Assembly (NCBI RefSeq): GCF_042477335.2
Contig: NC_091255.1
Span: 42,696,501 to 42,760,500 of the forward strand
Origin: Ovis canadensis
Taxonomy: Eukaryota; Chordata; Mammalia; Artiodactyla; Bovidae
Reading direction: 5' to 3'
DNA: 64,000 nt
Positions 13,301-23,539 of this stretch are shown here, one piece after another; the stretch's first letter is position 1; each line of letters begins with the position of its first letter. The notes below the pieces were generated by a model, which had not been told where the DNA came from, searched no databases, and worked only from the letters and a program-made list of their open reading frames with translations. Position numbers and translations under genes: made by a program.

Positions 13301-16300
13301 TGGAATACTGTGTAGCAATCATGAAGAAAAGAGGTAATCCTATATATCTAAACATGGAAAGACCACCAGACACCAGTTGGGGAAAGGAAAGACAGTTACA
13401 GAACAGGAAAGGAAACAAAGTTTCAGAACACAAATAATATATCAACTCTTCCCCGCCCCAAATTGATATCTGCAACTATGTGTACATTGTAGAGGGAGAG
13501 AGGGTAAACTCAGAAGGTACTAAGAGGATTCAGGATTCAGGACACACCCCAGGCAGGTAGGAGGTGCCCTGCAGAGGGTCCGGCCCAGGCTGGTGATTCT
13601 AGGCACCTGAGCTCCAAGAGAAAAAGAGCAACTTCAGAGCTCCACAGATGAAGAGTCTCAAGTACACCAGTTACATTCATAAAGTCAACTTTAAGCAGAA
13701 CATGTCAATGTTAATTCTTCATCAAGCCCAAGATGGAGATGCATATTTCAGCCTTAAACAGAAGGCTGAGAAGTCTGAGCTAACTCACCTCCTCCTGAAT
13801 GTACTGTAAGAGGAAGGGAGATGCTCTCAAGTTGTCAACAGGTATATTGAAGAAGCCCTGGATTTCCTTCTGGTGTAAATCCATAGTAATGAGATGAGTC
13901 AGACCTTTGAAAACAAAGCAGACACACACACACAGATTGTTTCATGACCAGCTGCACTGTACGAATAAGAACTACATAAAATAAGATACCATATGGAACA
14001 AATTACTATCTAAAATTACTCTCTCATCAAAAACTCAGCCTCTTTATTCCTCAGATTCTTGGTACAATGAGATTATGAGATAATAGAAAATATAAACGCT
14101 GGTCTCTGCCCCCAGGACAGAACTCCTAACCCCTTGTTACTCCCTCAGTGCTAAGAGCACCAGGAGCCTCTCTTGTCACATCTGGTCTGTGACCCCATCT
14201 GACACAGAGCTCCTGAAAGCTCTGAACATGGACATGGCTCCTGGACATGGCTGGTCACCTTGACGGGAAGCTTGGCATTACCAGCCTTCCCACCCTTACT
14301 GTCCAGAAAGGGGGAGGCACTGGACATGGAGCTGACGAATGACCACGCCTCCCTGAAACTCCAAGAGCAAGGGCTCTGGGGAGTACCTGGGTGGTGAACA
14401 CGGATACTCTCCTAAGCAAGTGGGGACCTGGGCTTTCCCTCCTCAGAAGGGAAAGACTGACGATTCTTCTTACAAAGAGATGCACGGTTTTCACACCAAT
14501 TTAAAACAGCCAAAATCACAGCGATGAAGAAATGCCTCTAATAATTCTATGAGAGAGATTCCCTCTCCCTGAAGTTGTGTCAGTAGGCATGATAAAGCCA
14601 GATTAAGACATGTCTTCCGATATTAAGGTAAACCTCACATGCCTGTAACTAGAAAAAACGAAGAATCTTCATCCCACTGGCTTCTTGAAGGATATTTGAA
14701 ATGGAAATACACACACACACACACATAATTCAATTGGAAAAATTTTTTAAAGCAAAATTTTCCCAAAAGAGCAAGAAAGTCTGGTGGCCCATCATGAGCA
14801 AGACTAGGAGGGCAGGGGACCTTCTCGGGAGCTTGATGGCCCATCTGCTCCCTTCAGCAAAGTTCTCAACAGGGTGTGCCTGGAGGTCACTGGGGTTCAG
14901 GTCTCTGGTCATTTTCTGTTTTGGTTTTGCCTTCTTTGAAATGCTACAGGAGAAATTTATTCTGCAGCAATTGTGTTAAAAGGTAGTATATGGGGACTTT
15001 TTATTCTTTTCTCTCTGTGCAAACTCTCTGTGATGTGTGCCTTTTATAGTCACATACACAAGTACACATTCGTGTGCATGTGCACACACACACACAAAGT
15101 AACAACTCTGAAATTATTGAGAAACATGGGGAGACAGTTAGGATGTTACTGAAAAATGCACAACACAAAATAACACATAGGATTTGCAAAATATGACAAG
15201 CTGTCGTGGGAAAGAGAAGAGGTGAAAATAAAGAGAGTTCCTATGTTAGAGTAGCTGATTCCAATGCCTTTTCTAATTTAAAAACAGCCTTAATAGGACT
15301 GCCACCTGCCATTTCAACTTTTTAATCTTTTAAACAAAGAATTTAGGAAAAAATAAGTTGTCCTCATGAGCTTTGTGTTCAGAGAGTTTGGACCAGGAGC
15401 AAACTGTCAGCATGGGCGTCTGTTACAGATTCACCATCTGGAAGCGACATCACTCTGGGCACTCTGTCCAATGCTCTGAGTAAGTGAACATGAGGCTTTA
15501 TGATTCCTCAGGTAAAAATGCAACTCCCAGACCCCCATCAACCATCAATGCCAGCCCCTCACCGGCTTTGCACATCATGGAGGCCAGCAGCTTGGAAACG
15601 ATGGAGCCCCTCTTCCTCATCTTGCACTGCTTGCTGTAGGGGAAGTAGGGGACCACACCGATGATGCTCTTGGCGCAGGAGGTCTTACAGGCATACACCA
15701 TGATCAGGAGCTCCATGATGGTGGTATTCACATCCCTGCAGCCCAAGGGCAAAGACCAGCAGGGAGGGTATCAGACTTGCCATGACCTCTCTCAGTCCCA
15801 GCTAAGCATCAGCAAGATGCCACACCCGCCTCAGCCAAGAAGGCTCCAGACACACAGAAGAGACAAATACCACTCTTCTCCGGCCTCCATCAGAAGCCCC
15901 CACGCTGCCTCTCAGCCAATGACTCAACTTCCTTTCCCACCAAGAACAGCACTGTTCACTCCAGTTTACTCAGGACAGAGCTCCAGAGGCATCCTTAGCT
16001 GCCCTCCTGTCCAGACACTGGCAGCATCTCACACTCCACTGCTGCCCTGGCTGAGGCCCACCTCCCCAACGGATGGCAACAGCTGCACCCATACGTTCCC
16101 TGCCCCTTCCCCCTGTCCCTGGCACTCTGTCTGCAGCCACTCTCTGAATAGTACCTGGCTGATCTTAGAGTCACGGTCAGATCACAGACTCTCTGCCCAG
16201 GACCCAGGGATGGTTTCCCACTTGGCCTGTGGCAGATGCCCAAGGCCCCACAGGGCTCCTGAGGCTCCTTCTAGATCTGCCCCACTCCCTCTCTGCACCC

Positions 16301-19123
16301 TACTCCTCCTCCACGCCAGTCCTCATAGCCACCTGAGGGCCCTCCGTCTAGGGGCCCCCATTCCTGCCCGGAATGACCTCCTTGCCAGCTGGCACCAGCT
16401 TCCAGTGTTTGTCAGAGGTCACCCACCGATCGACCCTCACTCCAGCCTCCTGCCACCGTCACGCCAGCTTCCTTGCACACTGTGCTGGTTTTCCCCAGAG
16501 CCCTCATCACCTCCTGACAAACTGGATGATCTACTTGTTCATTACGTCACTTGCACGTCACAGAACGCAGGTTCCATGAAGAGCAGGGTCTGTGATCTAT
16601 TCTAATCTTTTATGCCTCTTGCGCATCTGTAACAGCAGCTGACACACGGCAGACACCTGACACATGTCTGTGAATAAGCGAGTACCTGAAAGAGCAATGG
16701 GAAGCCTGGAGCTTTCAGGCGAGCAGCTTCTCTGGATTACAGAAAACTTAAGTCAATGGACATAATTTTCTTCACTTAAAATTTTTCTTATACTTTTAGT
16801 AAAAAGAGGCACTTATTTTACATATAAATGCACATTTAGCATGCAGCAATTTTTGGAATCTCTAGGGTAAAAACTGATGTACTATACAAACTCATTTCTA
16901 GACATTATTAAAAACTGCTGAGTTAAAATTTTCATCTAAGAGGCCTTCAGGGACATGTGTAAACAGAGTGGCGTTTGATAAAGGACTGGTACAGACACCT
17001 CACTGCACTGAATCTTCTACCCAGTGTACACACCTGTGGCTCGACAATTTCTAGAACACACGGCTCCCAGATGTCACGGCAGACAAAGACACATCTGCCT
17101 TCACTACCATCTCTCTTCTGCTTTAACTTATGATGCGGCAGGACAGCACACAGTGACCACATTTAAATTATCCACAGGAAAAGCTTTAAGAACCCAACTA
17201 AGCGAACATCTCTCCTGCTGCTTATTCTTTTTGGGAACTAGAAGAGCTTCCCTATAAGCTCCGTGAGACTCTGGCTCCTGACAGTGAATGCCACAGGTGC
17301 TCACTGTCCCATGCCTCTCCCCCAGTGCGTGGCTATCCCCACACCAAAAGGACACAGGAAAGTCAGCAGCTATGTCAGAAAGATCAGCTGAGTAACATCG
17401 GGCTAGTTTTAAAACAATCTTAGTCCTTCTTGTCTGGGTAACTCTTATTATACTAGACATTCAAACCCAAACAGAGACCCAGAAAGCAACAACATTTCTG
17501 GTGGATAAGCTACTCACTTTGAAACAGTCTGAATGATGAAAACATCTTTTCCCCTCACAGATTCTTGAATTTGTACTCTTGTTTCTGGCAGGAAAAGGGG
17601 AAAAGAGAAGAAGGGTGAACAAGGCACATCATTTTAAAAAAACACACAAGAAAATCTGCACCATTCCCCAAGGTTATAAACTATGGAAACTGGAACTGTT
17701 ACAAACTCACTACAAGGCTTTAGATTCCATGGAGGATAACAAACACTGATTAACACACTTTGAAAACGCCACCTGACACTAGGGCCACACCAGACACATG
17801 CACTCTGCCTCAGGGGACAGATTCAACCCAGGCCAAGCTCATGCTTCCGTCAGCTGACAGCAACTGCCTTTGGGTGAGGTCTGAGGATGAACCTTTAAGT
17901 CCGCAGCTGTGACCTGCCCCATATTCTCTATGGAGCTGGTATTAGTGGGGGTGGGAATACCATGATGGCCCACCCCTGTCTGCCTTCCTGCAGATAGAAC
18001 TCACTGGACACTGAGGCTGACTGCTCAGTTATGGCCAGGCTGGAATGGCAGGTACCACACAAAAAAGCCATCACAAGGGCACAGGATCACTCACCTCGGT
18101 CAGGCTCCTGATACACCTGCACTTTGCCCATCTCCACCCCTAGCCGCCTAAAGAAGAGAAAGAGGGACAGAGCGGAAACATTAATAAAACAGACAACATC
18201 TTTACTACTAAGACGGTTTAGAAATTGATGAAAATAAAACAAATTTTAAAAATAGAGACATTACTATTATCACATTTAAAGTGGGTCTCAAACTGTTTGG
18301 TCACCTAGCCCATCACACCTCCACCCCACACCTACCCTGTCCTGGGGCTCCCTGTGCTCCGGCCACATTCCTGCTGTCTCCTTTCTGCCTGGAGGACTCT
18401 GCCCCAACTCCCAATTGCTGCCATTTCCTGTCTCTCAATTCACATTCCACCTACAGGTTTACAGGCACTTGAGCACCTGAGCTAAGGCGGCACAACCTGC
18501 CCCATCTCTCTGATTTTCCTGCGCAGATCACTACCTGAAGTTATCCTGTTTGTCTGTTTGTTGACTTTCTCCTTGTCTGGCGCCTCCACTAAAGAAGGAA
18601 GGATTCTGACCGGCTTGTTCACTCTTATACCCCAGTATCTAGATCAAAGTATAGTACACAGCAGGGGTTCAATATTTATTTAATAAGTTACTAAAATTAT
18701 ACTGAACTGTAACCTGTGAACTACTTTCATATAGCATAGACCCTTCATTGTTCTCTGTATTCAAATAGCTCTATACAAATGTAGCACCTCACACAATCGC
18801 TGGCACTCAGGAGTCCTGGTAAATGTCTCCTGAATCCATGTGTAGGAGTGATGACAGTTTACAAAAGGTGAATCCTTGGTGCACTGATGACATGCAGATT
18901 CACTGTAAAATAGCTGCTGTCAAAGTTAACACCAGCACCAATATGCATGTTAAACGTAAACCACCACTGAACAAGCACAGGTTTCACAGCGTGATTATAC
19001 TCACTCAGCGATCTTCTTTGAAAGCTCCATACACGATGAATTCGAATTTGCTGAAAACAACACTAGACCCCCTTTGGTTATGTTCATCTTGGCTTCTGAT
19101 TCAGGTGGCGCCACACAAAACAT
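4177..19123 (-). CDS. PRPSAP2: PRPSAP2, PRPP synthetase-associated protein 2 (whole coding span, 10 coding exons)
   Basis: The spliced coding exons are 19123-19005, 18147-18095, 17584-17518, 15735-15563, 13904-13789, 11189-11134, 10028-9880, 8846-8776, 7633-7487 and 4335-4177. They total 1110 nt and give 369 residues, with every intron bounded by GT and AG and every phase consistent. The product begins [12 protein letters not shown] and ends LFRNIGLDD, which I recognise as PRPSAP2 (PAP41). The paralogue PRPSAP1 ends differently (NITVDD). The family consists of non-catalytic paralogues of ribose-phosphate pyrophosphokinase. They sit in the cytosolic PRPS complex and are thought to restrain PRPP production for purine, pyrimidine and NAD synthesis. 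The N-terminal phosphoribosyltransferase-like fold spans roughly residues 18-150 and the C-terminal one roughly 175-345. The PRPP-binding-type motif VDDIIDD lies at about 268-274. An insertion absent from catalytic PRPS (around [15 protein letters not shown], residues 215-229) marks it as an associated protein. No frameshift or premature stop was seen. Confidence 0.97.
4545..4975 (+). repeat. L1 3'-end fragment in PRPSAP2 last intron
   Basis: Sequence around GGATGTGGAGAAACTGGAAG through GTGACCCAGCAATTCTTCTC and CATAATAGTGTTATTTACAA is the widespread mammalian L1 end-of-ORF2/3' region. The two open frames here are decayed L1, not exons. Confidence 0.75.
5160..5530 (-). repeat. L1 3'UTR fragment, antisense
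   Basis: T-rich sequence with GGAGTACAGTTGACTTATGA and TTTCTGCTGTACAGCATAGT is the reversed 3' end of a ruminant-type L1. A similar copy lies at 48335-48680. Confidence 0.7.
5600..6297 (+). mobile_element. Tigger1/MER2-type DNA transposon remnant
   Basis: It opens with the GGTTTCAGTTACCCCTGGTCA end region, then CCCCAGAGCACAAGAG. It next encodes a decayed N-terminal helix-turn-helix part of a pogo-type transposase, recognisable as [12 protein letters not shown], then [16 protein letters not shown] and [12 protein letters not shown]. It ends with a degenerate terminal segment (CTGTGGATAAGTGGGGACTT) at about 6297. The catalytic domain is deleted, so it is nonautonomous and inactive. A second copy lies at 47950-48325. 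Confidence 0.8.
6298..6493 (+). repeat. Bov-tA SINE at the end of the Tigger remnant
   Basis: ACTTCCCTTGTGGCTCAGCT head, CCCACTCCAGTATTCTTGCT core and CAGACACGACTGTGACTTTC tail. It inserted exactly at the transposon's terminal region. Confidence 0.85.
6891..7076 (+). repeat. Intronic minisatellite, three copies of a 62-bp unit
   Basis: Units begin at 6891, 6953 and 7015, each opening GCCAGG-nGCTGGGCC-AGG-like and containing CAGCAGGG(C/T)AGGGATGCC and a (C/G)CTCACTTCA-like end. The units are GC-rich and diverged at several positions. Confidence 0.8.
7487..7633 (-). CDS. PRPSAP2: PRPSAP2 coding exon, residues 269-317
   Basis: This is a 147-nt phase-0 exon of 49 codons, from [10 protein letters not shown] to LIEESAIDE, bounded by CCAG and GTAACA. 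It carries the acidic PRPP-binding-type loop DDIIDD, joined to the preceding IIV across the splice junction, and the conserved strand [12 protein letters not shown]. Confidence 0.97.
7634..8775 (-). other. PRPSAP2: PRPSAP2 intron with no recognised repeat beyond a TA tract
   Basis: Unique-looking sequence with a short (TA)n tract near 8034-8046. I see no additional exon-like frame with splice sites. Confidence 0.5.
8776..8846 (-). CDS. PRPSAP2: PRPSAP2 coding exon, residues 245-268
   Basis: This 71-nt exon has CCAG acceptor and GTACGT donor. The first two bases complete Met245, whose A ends the preceding exon. It then reads [20 protein letters not shown] and IIV. The GDVGGR segment lies just before the acidic PRPP-site loop and is conserved across the family. 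Confidence 0.96.
8847..9879 (-). other. PRPSAP2: PRPSAP2 intron, nothing recognised
   Basis: About 1 kb without any repeat family I can name or coding signal. Confidence 0.5.
9880..10028 (-). CDS. PRPSAP2: PRPSAP2 coding exon, residues 196-244 with PAP-specific insertion
   Basis: This 149-nt exon is bounded by CCCTAG and GTAAGC. The first base completes Arg195; 49 codons follow from [10 protein letters not shown] to SLEIP, and the last base begins Met245. It carries the PAP-specific stretch around [14 protein letters not shown], which catalytic PRPS enzymes lack at this position, so it is a good discriminator. Confidence 0.97.
10380..10600 (-). mobile_element. Tigger-family DNA transposon fragment (second subfamily)
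   Basis: The stretch TGCACACTGAATAGACTGCG, then GTATAAACATAACT, TGCACTGGGAGACCAGACGT and TGTGACTCACTTTACAG matches the terminal region of a common mammalian Tigger-type element. It is diverged. The subfamily is not certain, and the strand is a guess. Confidence 0.5.
11134..11189 (-). CDS. PRPSAP2: PRPSAP2 coding exon, residues 177-194
   Basis: This 56-nt microexon has acceptor TTCTCAG and donor GTAGGT. It encodes [18 protein letters not shown] and the first two bases of Arg195. It links the N- and C-terminal phosphoribosyltransferase-like halves. Confidence 0.96.
11190..13788 (-). other. PRPSAP2: PRPSAP2 intron, about 2.6 kb
   Basis: Mostly unassigned A/T-rich sequence. About 12870-13480 resembles a worn sense-strand L1 3' region (GGAATACTGTGTAGCAATCA). 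No exon candidate seen. Confidence 0.45.
13789..13904 (-). CDS. PRPSAP2: PRPSAP2 coding exon, residues 139-176
   Basis: This 116-nt exon is bounded by TCAAAG and GTGAGT. The first two bases complete Gly138; 38 codons follow, from [18 protein letters not shown] to LLQYIQEE. The [12 protein letters not shown] block is one of the strongest PRPS-family signatures. Confidence 0.97.
13905..15562 (-). other. PRPSAP2: PRPSAP2 intron with CA microsatellites
   Basis: Contains short (CA)n runs near 13921-13935, 14708-14726 and 15083-15098, and otherwise unassigned sequence. Confidence 0.5.
14708..14726 (+). repeat. (CA)n microsatellite in PRPSAP2 intron
   Basis: Perfect ACACAC run of about nine repeats, a candidate polymorphic marker. 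Confidence 0.85.
15563..15735 (-). CDS. PRPSAP2: PRPSAP2 coding exon, residues 81-137
   Basis: This is the largest internal coding exon (173 nt), with CTGCAG acceptor and GTGAGG donor. The first base completes Lys80 and the last begins Gly138. It encodes [18 protein letters not shown] through LLASMMCKA, including the conserved [16 protein letters not shown] block of the N-terminal domain. A 314-codon open frame antisense to it is not supported as a gene. Confidence 0.97.
15736..17517 (-). other. PRPSAP2: PRPSAP2 intron; C-rich first part and an L2/MIR-like tail
   Basis: The first 800 bases are C-rich on the plus strand, which keeps a long antisense frame open. About 16600-16690 (GACACACGGCAGACACCTGA, then TGAATAAG) resembles the end of an L2 or MIR repeat. 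No gene evidence. Confidence 0.45.
17518..17584 (-). CDS. PRPSAP2: PRPSAP2 coding exon, residues 59-79
   Basis: This 67-nt exon has GCCAG acceptor and GTGAGT donor and encodes [20 protein letters not shown] plus Ser79. Split codons for Glu58 and Lys80 flank it. The [12 protein letters not shown] segment is the family's first strongly conserved block. Confidence 0.97.
18095..18147 (-). CDS. PRPSAP2: PRPSAP2 coding exon, residues 41-57
   Basis: This 53-nt microexon has TTTAG acceptor and GTGAGT donor and encodes [17 protein letters not shown], with split codons for Glu40 and Glu58. Its phase fits both neighbours. Confidence 0.96.
18590..18705 (+). repeat. L2-type LINE 3' fragment
   Basis: GGCTTGTTCACTCTTATACC, then CCAGTATCTAG, ACAGCAGGGGTTCAATATTT matches the common mammalian L2 3' end. 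Similar tails occur at 22440-22560, 26990-27065 and 62040-62150. Confidence 0.6.
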
Positions 19124-19155
19124 CAAAACCTTCTTGGTTTTCCAATTCTCAGCAC
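19005..19155 (-). CDS. PRPSAP2: PRPSAP2 first coding exon, residues 1-39, with 32 nt of 5'UTR
   Basis: The exon begins after the TTTCTAG acceptor, with G at 19155. ATG lies at 19123-19121 and the exon ends at 19005 before GTGAGT. It encodes [20 protein letters not shown] and onward to [10 protein letters not shown] plus two bases of Glu40. I chose this ATG because it gives the family's usual 369-residue length and N-terminus. A second in-frame ATG follows at codon 13. The 32 nt upstream of the ATG contain no in-frame stop. Confidence 0.95.
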
Positions 19156-20664
19156 CTAGAAAGATACCAAATATGTTAAAAACTGTCATATGAGATGAAA
19201 TACACCTGAATATTTTTGAACAGCAAATGAGCTGAAGGAAATTAGTTTTTACCATAATGGAGTCTTTCACATTGAACGTGTATATGGACAAATAGGGAGT
19301 CTACTTGAATTTATGGAAAGATGTCATCATACGACTCAGTTATTTTCATGACTACTGGGAATAAATGATAAACTTACAAGAAAGGTGGAGCTGAAGAGCT
19401 CAGTGTTTTACTGTTTGCTGCTTAAAGTCAATTACGACAACCTTCTTTTAGTTTCTGACAACAAAATTCCTCCTGGATTAACACACAGAAAAATGGCAGA
19501 GCCATTAGCAAGGACACGAACTGACTGACCCTTAAACAATGAATAAATAACCCATCCACACTCAGCTTTCCCTGTAATACCTGTTTACTCCAAACCCCCA
19601 CCCCCACCCCGCCCCCGGCCTTGCAGCTGTCCTGGGTCCTGTCTAAGCCTGACCTGGTCATCGGCACTTTCCTCAACTGTTAACACAAGGTTGAGCAGAT
19701 TACAATAATCTTGAAGGAAAGTGACTCAGCCCCATAACTGACCAGCAGCAGGGCACACAGAAAGACCCTGGCCTAGAGGCTTTCAGAGTCATCCACGTTC
19801 CTCCTCCTTCCACTCTGGGGCGAGTGTCCTGATGGAGAAAGGCAGGCAAAGGACTGGGTGCAGGATCAGCAGCCCAGGAGGCCTGGAGGGATGGAAGAGT
19901 CTTCAGAGCAAGCCTGCTGCATTAACGCAGCTGTTATGTTTATGTGGCTGGCTCTTGGAAGGCTGGTGGAGGGAGGAAAAGTCTGGAGCCCATATCTTCT
20001 TTGTTATTCTTAAATTTTAATTACACAAGTACATTCTCCTTGTAAAAAACTGAAACAGGAGAGTTTAGACTAACGTCACCAGCTCGGATCCGATCCCAGG
20101 CTCCTCCCACCCACCTCCCTGGAAGAGACAGTTCTTATTACTGGTTTGATACAGATACCATCCGGCTGTTTACACATTCATACATGTGATCCCCATTAAA
20201 AAAAAAAAGTATAAAAATTCATTTGTAACATAAAAAGGGACCATCATACAACTCTATCTCTAATCTGCTTTATTTTGAAACAATGTATTTGAGAACCCAA
20301 GGAGAAAGCATAGACCCACTGTGTACTTTCTAACTGTTGCCAGTGCTCCCTGGTGCAGCCAGGCTGCACTGGCAGGTCACTAACCCAAACAGGCCCCCCT
20401 GCGCATGCGTCTCCCTCTGCAGTAACTGCCAGGGGGAGCCAAGGGGGCACAGGTGGGTGACTCATGGTCCCACAAGCAGGCTAGGAGAAAGCACTTCCTC
20501 TTCAGAGGCCTTCCACAATGGGAAACGTGGGCCATCCCGCTGGACTTGGCCTATTAATTGCAAACAGAAACATGTGAACAACTGGCCAAAGCCCTAAGGA
20601 GACCAAGAAGGACCACTGGTGGGTATAGCAGAAAGTGGCTTTGGAGCAGGGATGAGCAAGGTAC

Positions 20665-20815
20665 ATGCAGGCTAAAACAGGTTATTTCTGTAAATGAAAC
20701 TATACTGGAACACAGCCATGCTCACTGTTTACAAACTGTGGATGCAATGGTAGAGTTAGGTGTGGGCTGCAGAACCTAAAATATTACCTGGCCCCCTACA
20801 GAAAATGCATGCTGA
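20665..20815 (+). mobile_element. hAT-type DNA transposon fragment
   Basis: GGAACACAGCCATGCTCACT, then a hypervariable middle, CTAAAATATTACCTGGCCCC and TACAGAAAATGCATGCTGAC form the well-known mammalian hAT-like end whose intact terminus reads TTTGCCGACCCCTG. Diverged. Confidence 0.55.
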
Positions 20816-21004
20816 CCCAGCTTTATAGCATAGAGTCGGGCAGGGGGGCTGGTGCAAATGAAAGAAAGAATACTATTTAACCCTTGACACTCAGAATTGG
20901 AGGAGATCCTGGTTGTCTTCTATCACCATCTTGCAACCCCTCTACAGCTGTGTTTAGGAACAGAGGTCTGGAAAAGGAAACCACAACAAAAATAAAACTC
21001 ATCC

Positions 21005-21230
21005 TCCTGTAGTTATGAACACAGGCTTTAGAGTCAACCCAGGTTTGCATCTTAGCTCCTATTTGCCCTCAACTTACTGCAAGATCTCACATAAACTAAT
21101 CTCTCTCACCCTCATCCATGCCACTGAATACTGACCTTATAGGGTCACTGTAAGATTAGCTCCTGTACAGCACTTACACTGCCCCACATTCAGGATACCC
21201 TTGGTAAATAGAAGCTATGAGGAGTCAGCT
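21005..21230 (+). repeat. MIR SINE
   Basis: Reads from AACACAGGCTTTAGAGTCAA through ATCTTAGCTCCTATTTGCC and the TAGGGTCACTGTAAGATTAG core, a standard MIR layout. Confidence 0.6.
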
Positions 21231-22439
21231 TGTAATATGTTAACTATCTACTGAACAAGCACGTAATATGCATGGGGGTGGCAACCTTTATGCATCCCCC
21301 AGTCTTCAAATAAGAAGCTTCTTAAAGGAAAACAGTGTTCTTGAGTGGACGTGTAACACTGAGAATCACAGTGTCTGAAGGGTAGGAAGAGTCCTCAGAA
21401 ATAACTCAGTCCATCTCTAGGACTCCTACCAATGAGCCACTCCAGACATCTGAACAGCCCGGACCCAATGCCCACACCCTGAGGGATGTCCCAGCCATTC
21501 CAATCCTTCCTCAGAATACACAATGATTGCTTTCCTGGCAGCTGCCACCTCTGGGCTTTGTCCTTTCCTTGAAGACTTATGGGAAGCCTCAAATTCCTTC
21601 TCCCCTAGGCAGTCCTCAGCCTATCTCAAGATGGCACTCTTGACCTGGGCCTGGCATTACTGATCATGGTTTAAGTCCTTCATCACTGACCATGCTCTCT
21701 AGGGTTCCAGTCCAGGCTTCAATAGTGGAAACCTAAGACCCCAACATACCACAGGCAGGGAGGTTGTTTGGGAACAGGTATCAATACAGCCATGTTCTCC
21801 GACTGTTCATCTCAAGAGCTTGTCAAACAACAGAACTAGCTGCTAGTTTCAGTTCTCCTTTTCCTACTGTAAATTCAAATTGTGTTCTTTACCAAGCTTC
21901 AGGAAGAGTTTTAAAGAGAATCCTCAGAAGCAAGATAATCACCGGGATGGGGGGGGGCAGAAAGTTCATTGGCACAAGGCTTTAGTGTGAACAGAGCGTA
22001 AAGACAACATTCCCATTTCTCCCCCCATAAACTTCAGTTGCCCTTACATTTATCCTAACTTAACTTTGGAATGTGTGAGAATTATATACAACACATGAAA
22101 ACACACTCTTTCCACAGAATCTCAGCACCTCACACAAAGTGGGTCATACTTCTCTTTGAATGAGACGGGGCAATCTGCTAAGTCTCATGAACCAAACCTC
22201 ACTGAAAGACCACTTGCTCTGTAAGTGCTAGCAGTCATCGTAAAAAAAACTGATCCACACCTCAAATGAGAAAGGCTGGCATCAAGGTGTGTAAACACCC
22301 TCCATCTGAAGACAGTTAGAGTTGCAATGTCAATACCCAATTTGTCTCCCCAGTTACCAGCTACGCGTTCTTGGCTTTCCCCTCTGGACAAGAGATAGAA
22401 GCCTGTTAAAAACAGCTTCCCCAGCAGAATTTAAGGCTC

Positions 22440-22560
22440 AGGACAACAGAGACTTTTTCCACTATGCTTTTCTCTGCTGTGTACCCAGGGCCTAGAACAG
22501 CACCTGGCAGACGGAGAGACTCAGTACATGTCTGCAGATAACACATGTTGGTCAGATAAA
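22440..22560 (+). repeat. L2/MIR-type tail
   Basis: GTGTACCCAGGGCCTAGAAC then AGCACCTGGCAGACGGAGAG matches the usual L2 3' segment. Confidence 0.5.
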
Positions 22561-23539
22561 GCCTGCCTCATTGAGCTGCACTGATTAACACACAGAGTTG
22601 AAAGTAGTTTGCAAGCTCAAAGGTGCCATAAAGAATTATTATTTTTATTCTGATGTTCTTCACATTTTGGGGATGTGAATTCTAAGAGAATTAGAAGGGC
22701 AAAGCCTGTAATTAGATCAAATTAAGTCCCCAAGCCTCTGGGATCCCAGGCACTCTGCTGTCTCTCCATCAGAATGTTTTCTTTCAGCTAAATACCATTT
22801 CCTGAGTGCTCTGAATTCTTACGACAACTCAATAAAGCAGGTATTACACTGCAAGTCGACCCCTTTCAGACACTGTGCTAGGGGGCAGGGTGAGGCTTGG
22901 AGATGAAGATACTTCCTCCAGGCGGCCCTCCTGGAAGCAGGGGACACCAGGTCAGCTTCAGCTTGTCTCCCAAAACCAAGGAGGGTGACCTAACACTCAG
23001 AGTTACAGGCGGGTAGGACCTGACAAACACCAGGTTAAAAAAACGTCCGTAGAAAACTCGCCTTGTTTGGAGAACAATTTATATCACGTGCCAAAGAAAG
23101 AACACATGACTTGGTATTTCCCCTTTGGAGAATTTATTGTAGGGAAAGAAGGAAAAAGCTCAATGATGGCCACTGCATGGTTTTTCTAGGAGGACGACCG
23201 TGAACATATGGAAAAGTTACATAATGGGGGCAATTAAGTAAAACTCTGAATATACATTCAATAGAATAAAAAACGGTATATATCTGAGACTGTGTGAAAG
23301 TGCTTATGTTAAGCGGGTACAGAGCGGAACTACATCTCCTCCAAGCTGAACTGGGTGATAAGGGCAATGGACCAAGTCGGGACAGGAATAGGGAGGAGAC
23401 GGGACTTTGTGGGGTTCAATAATGTGGGCGAATCACTTTCGTTGTGTACGGAACATCTTCACACATGAGAAATCACACTTTCTCACTCCAAATCTCCATC
23501 CCGAATTTCTTACTCCTTGCAAAAGCTGCACACCCAAAC

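Noticed and set aside
15661..16605. A 314-codon plus-strand open frame antisense to a PRPSAP2 exon.
   Set aside because: It overlaps a conserved coding exon on the other strand, then runs into C-rich intron. Its composition (Pro/Ser/His-rich, no domain pattern) is typical of a chance frame.
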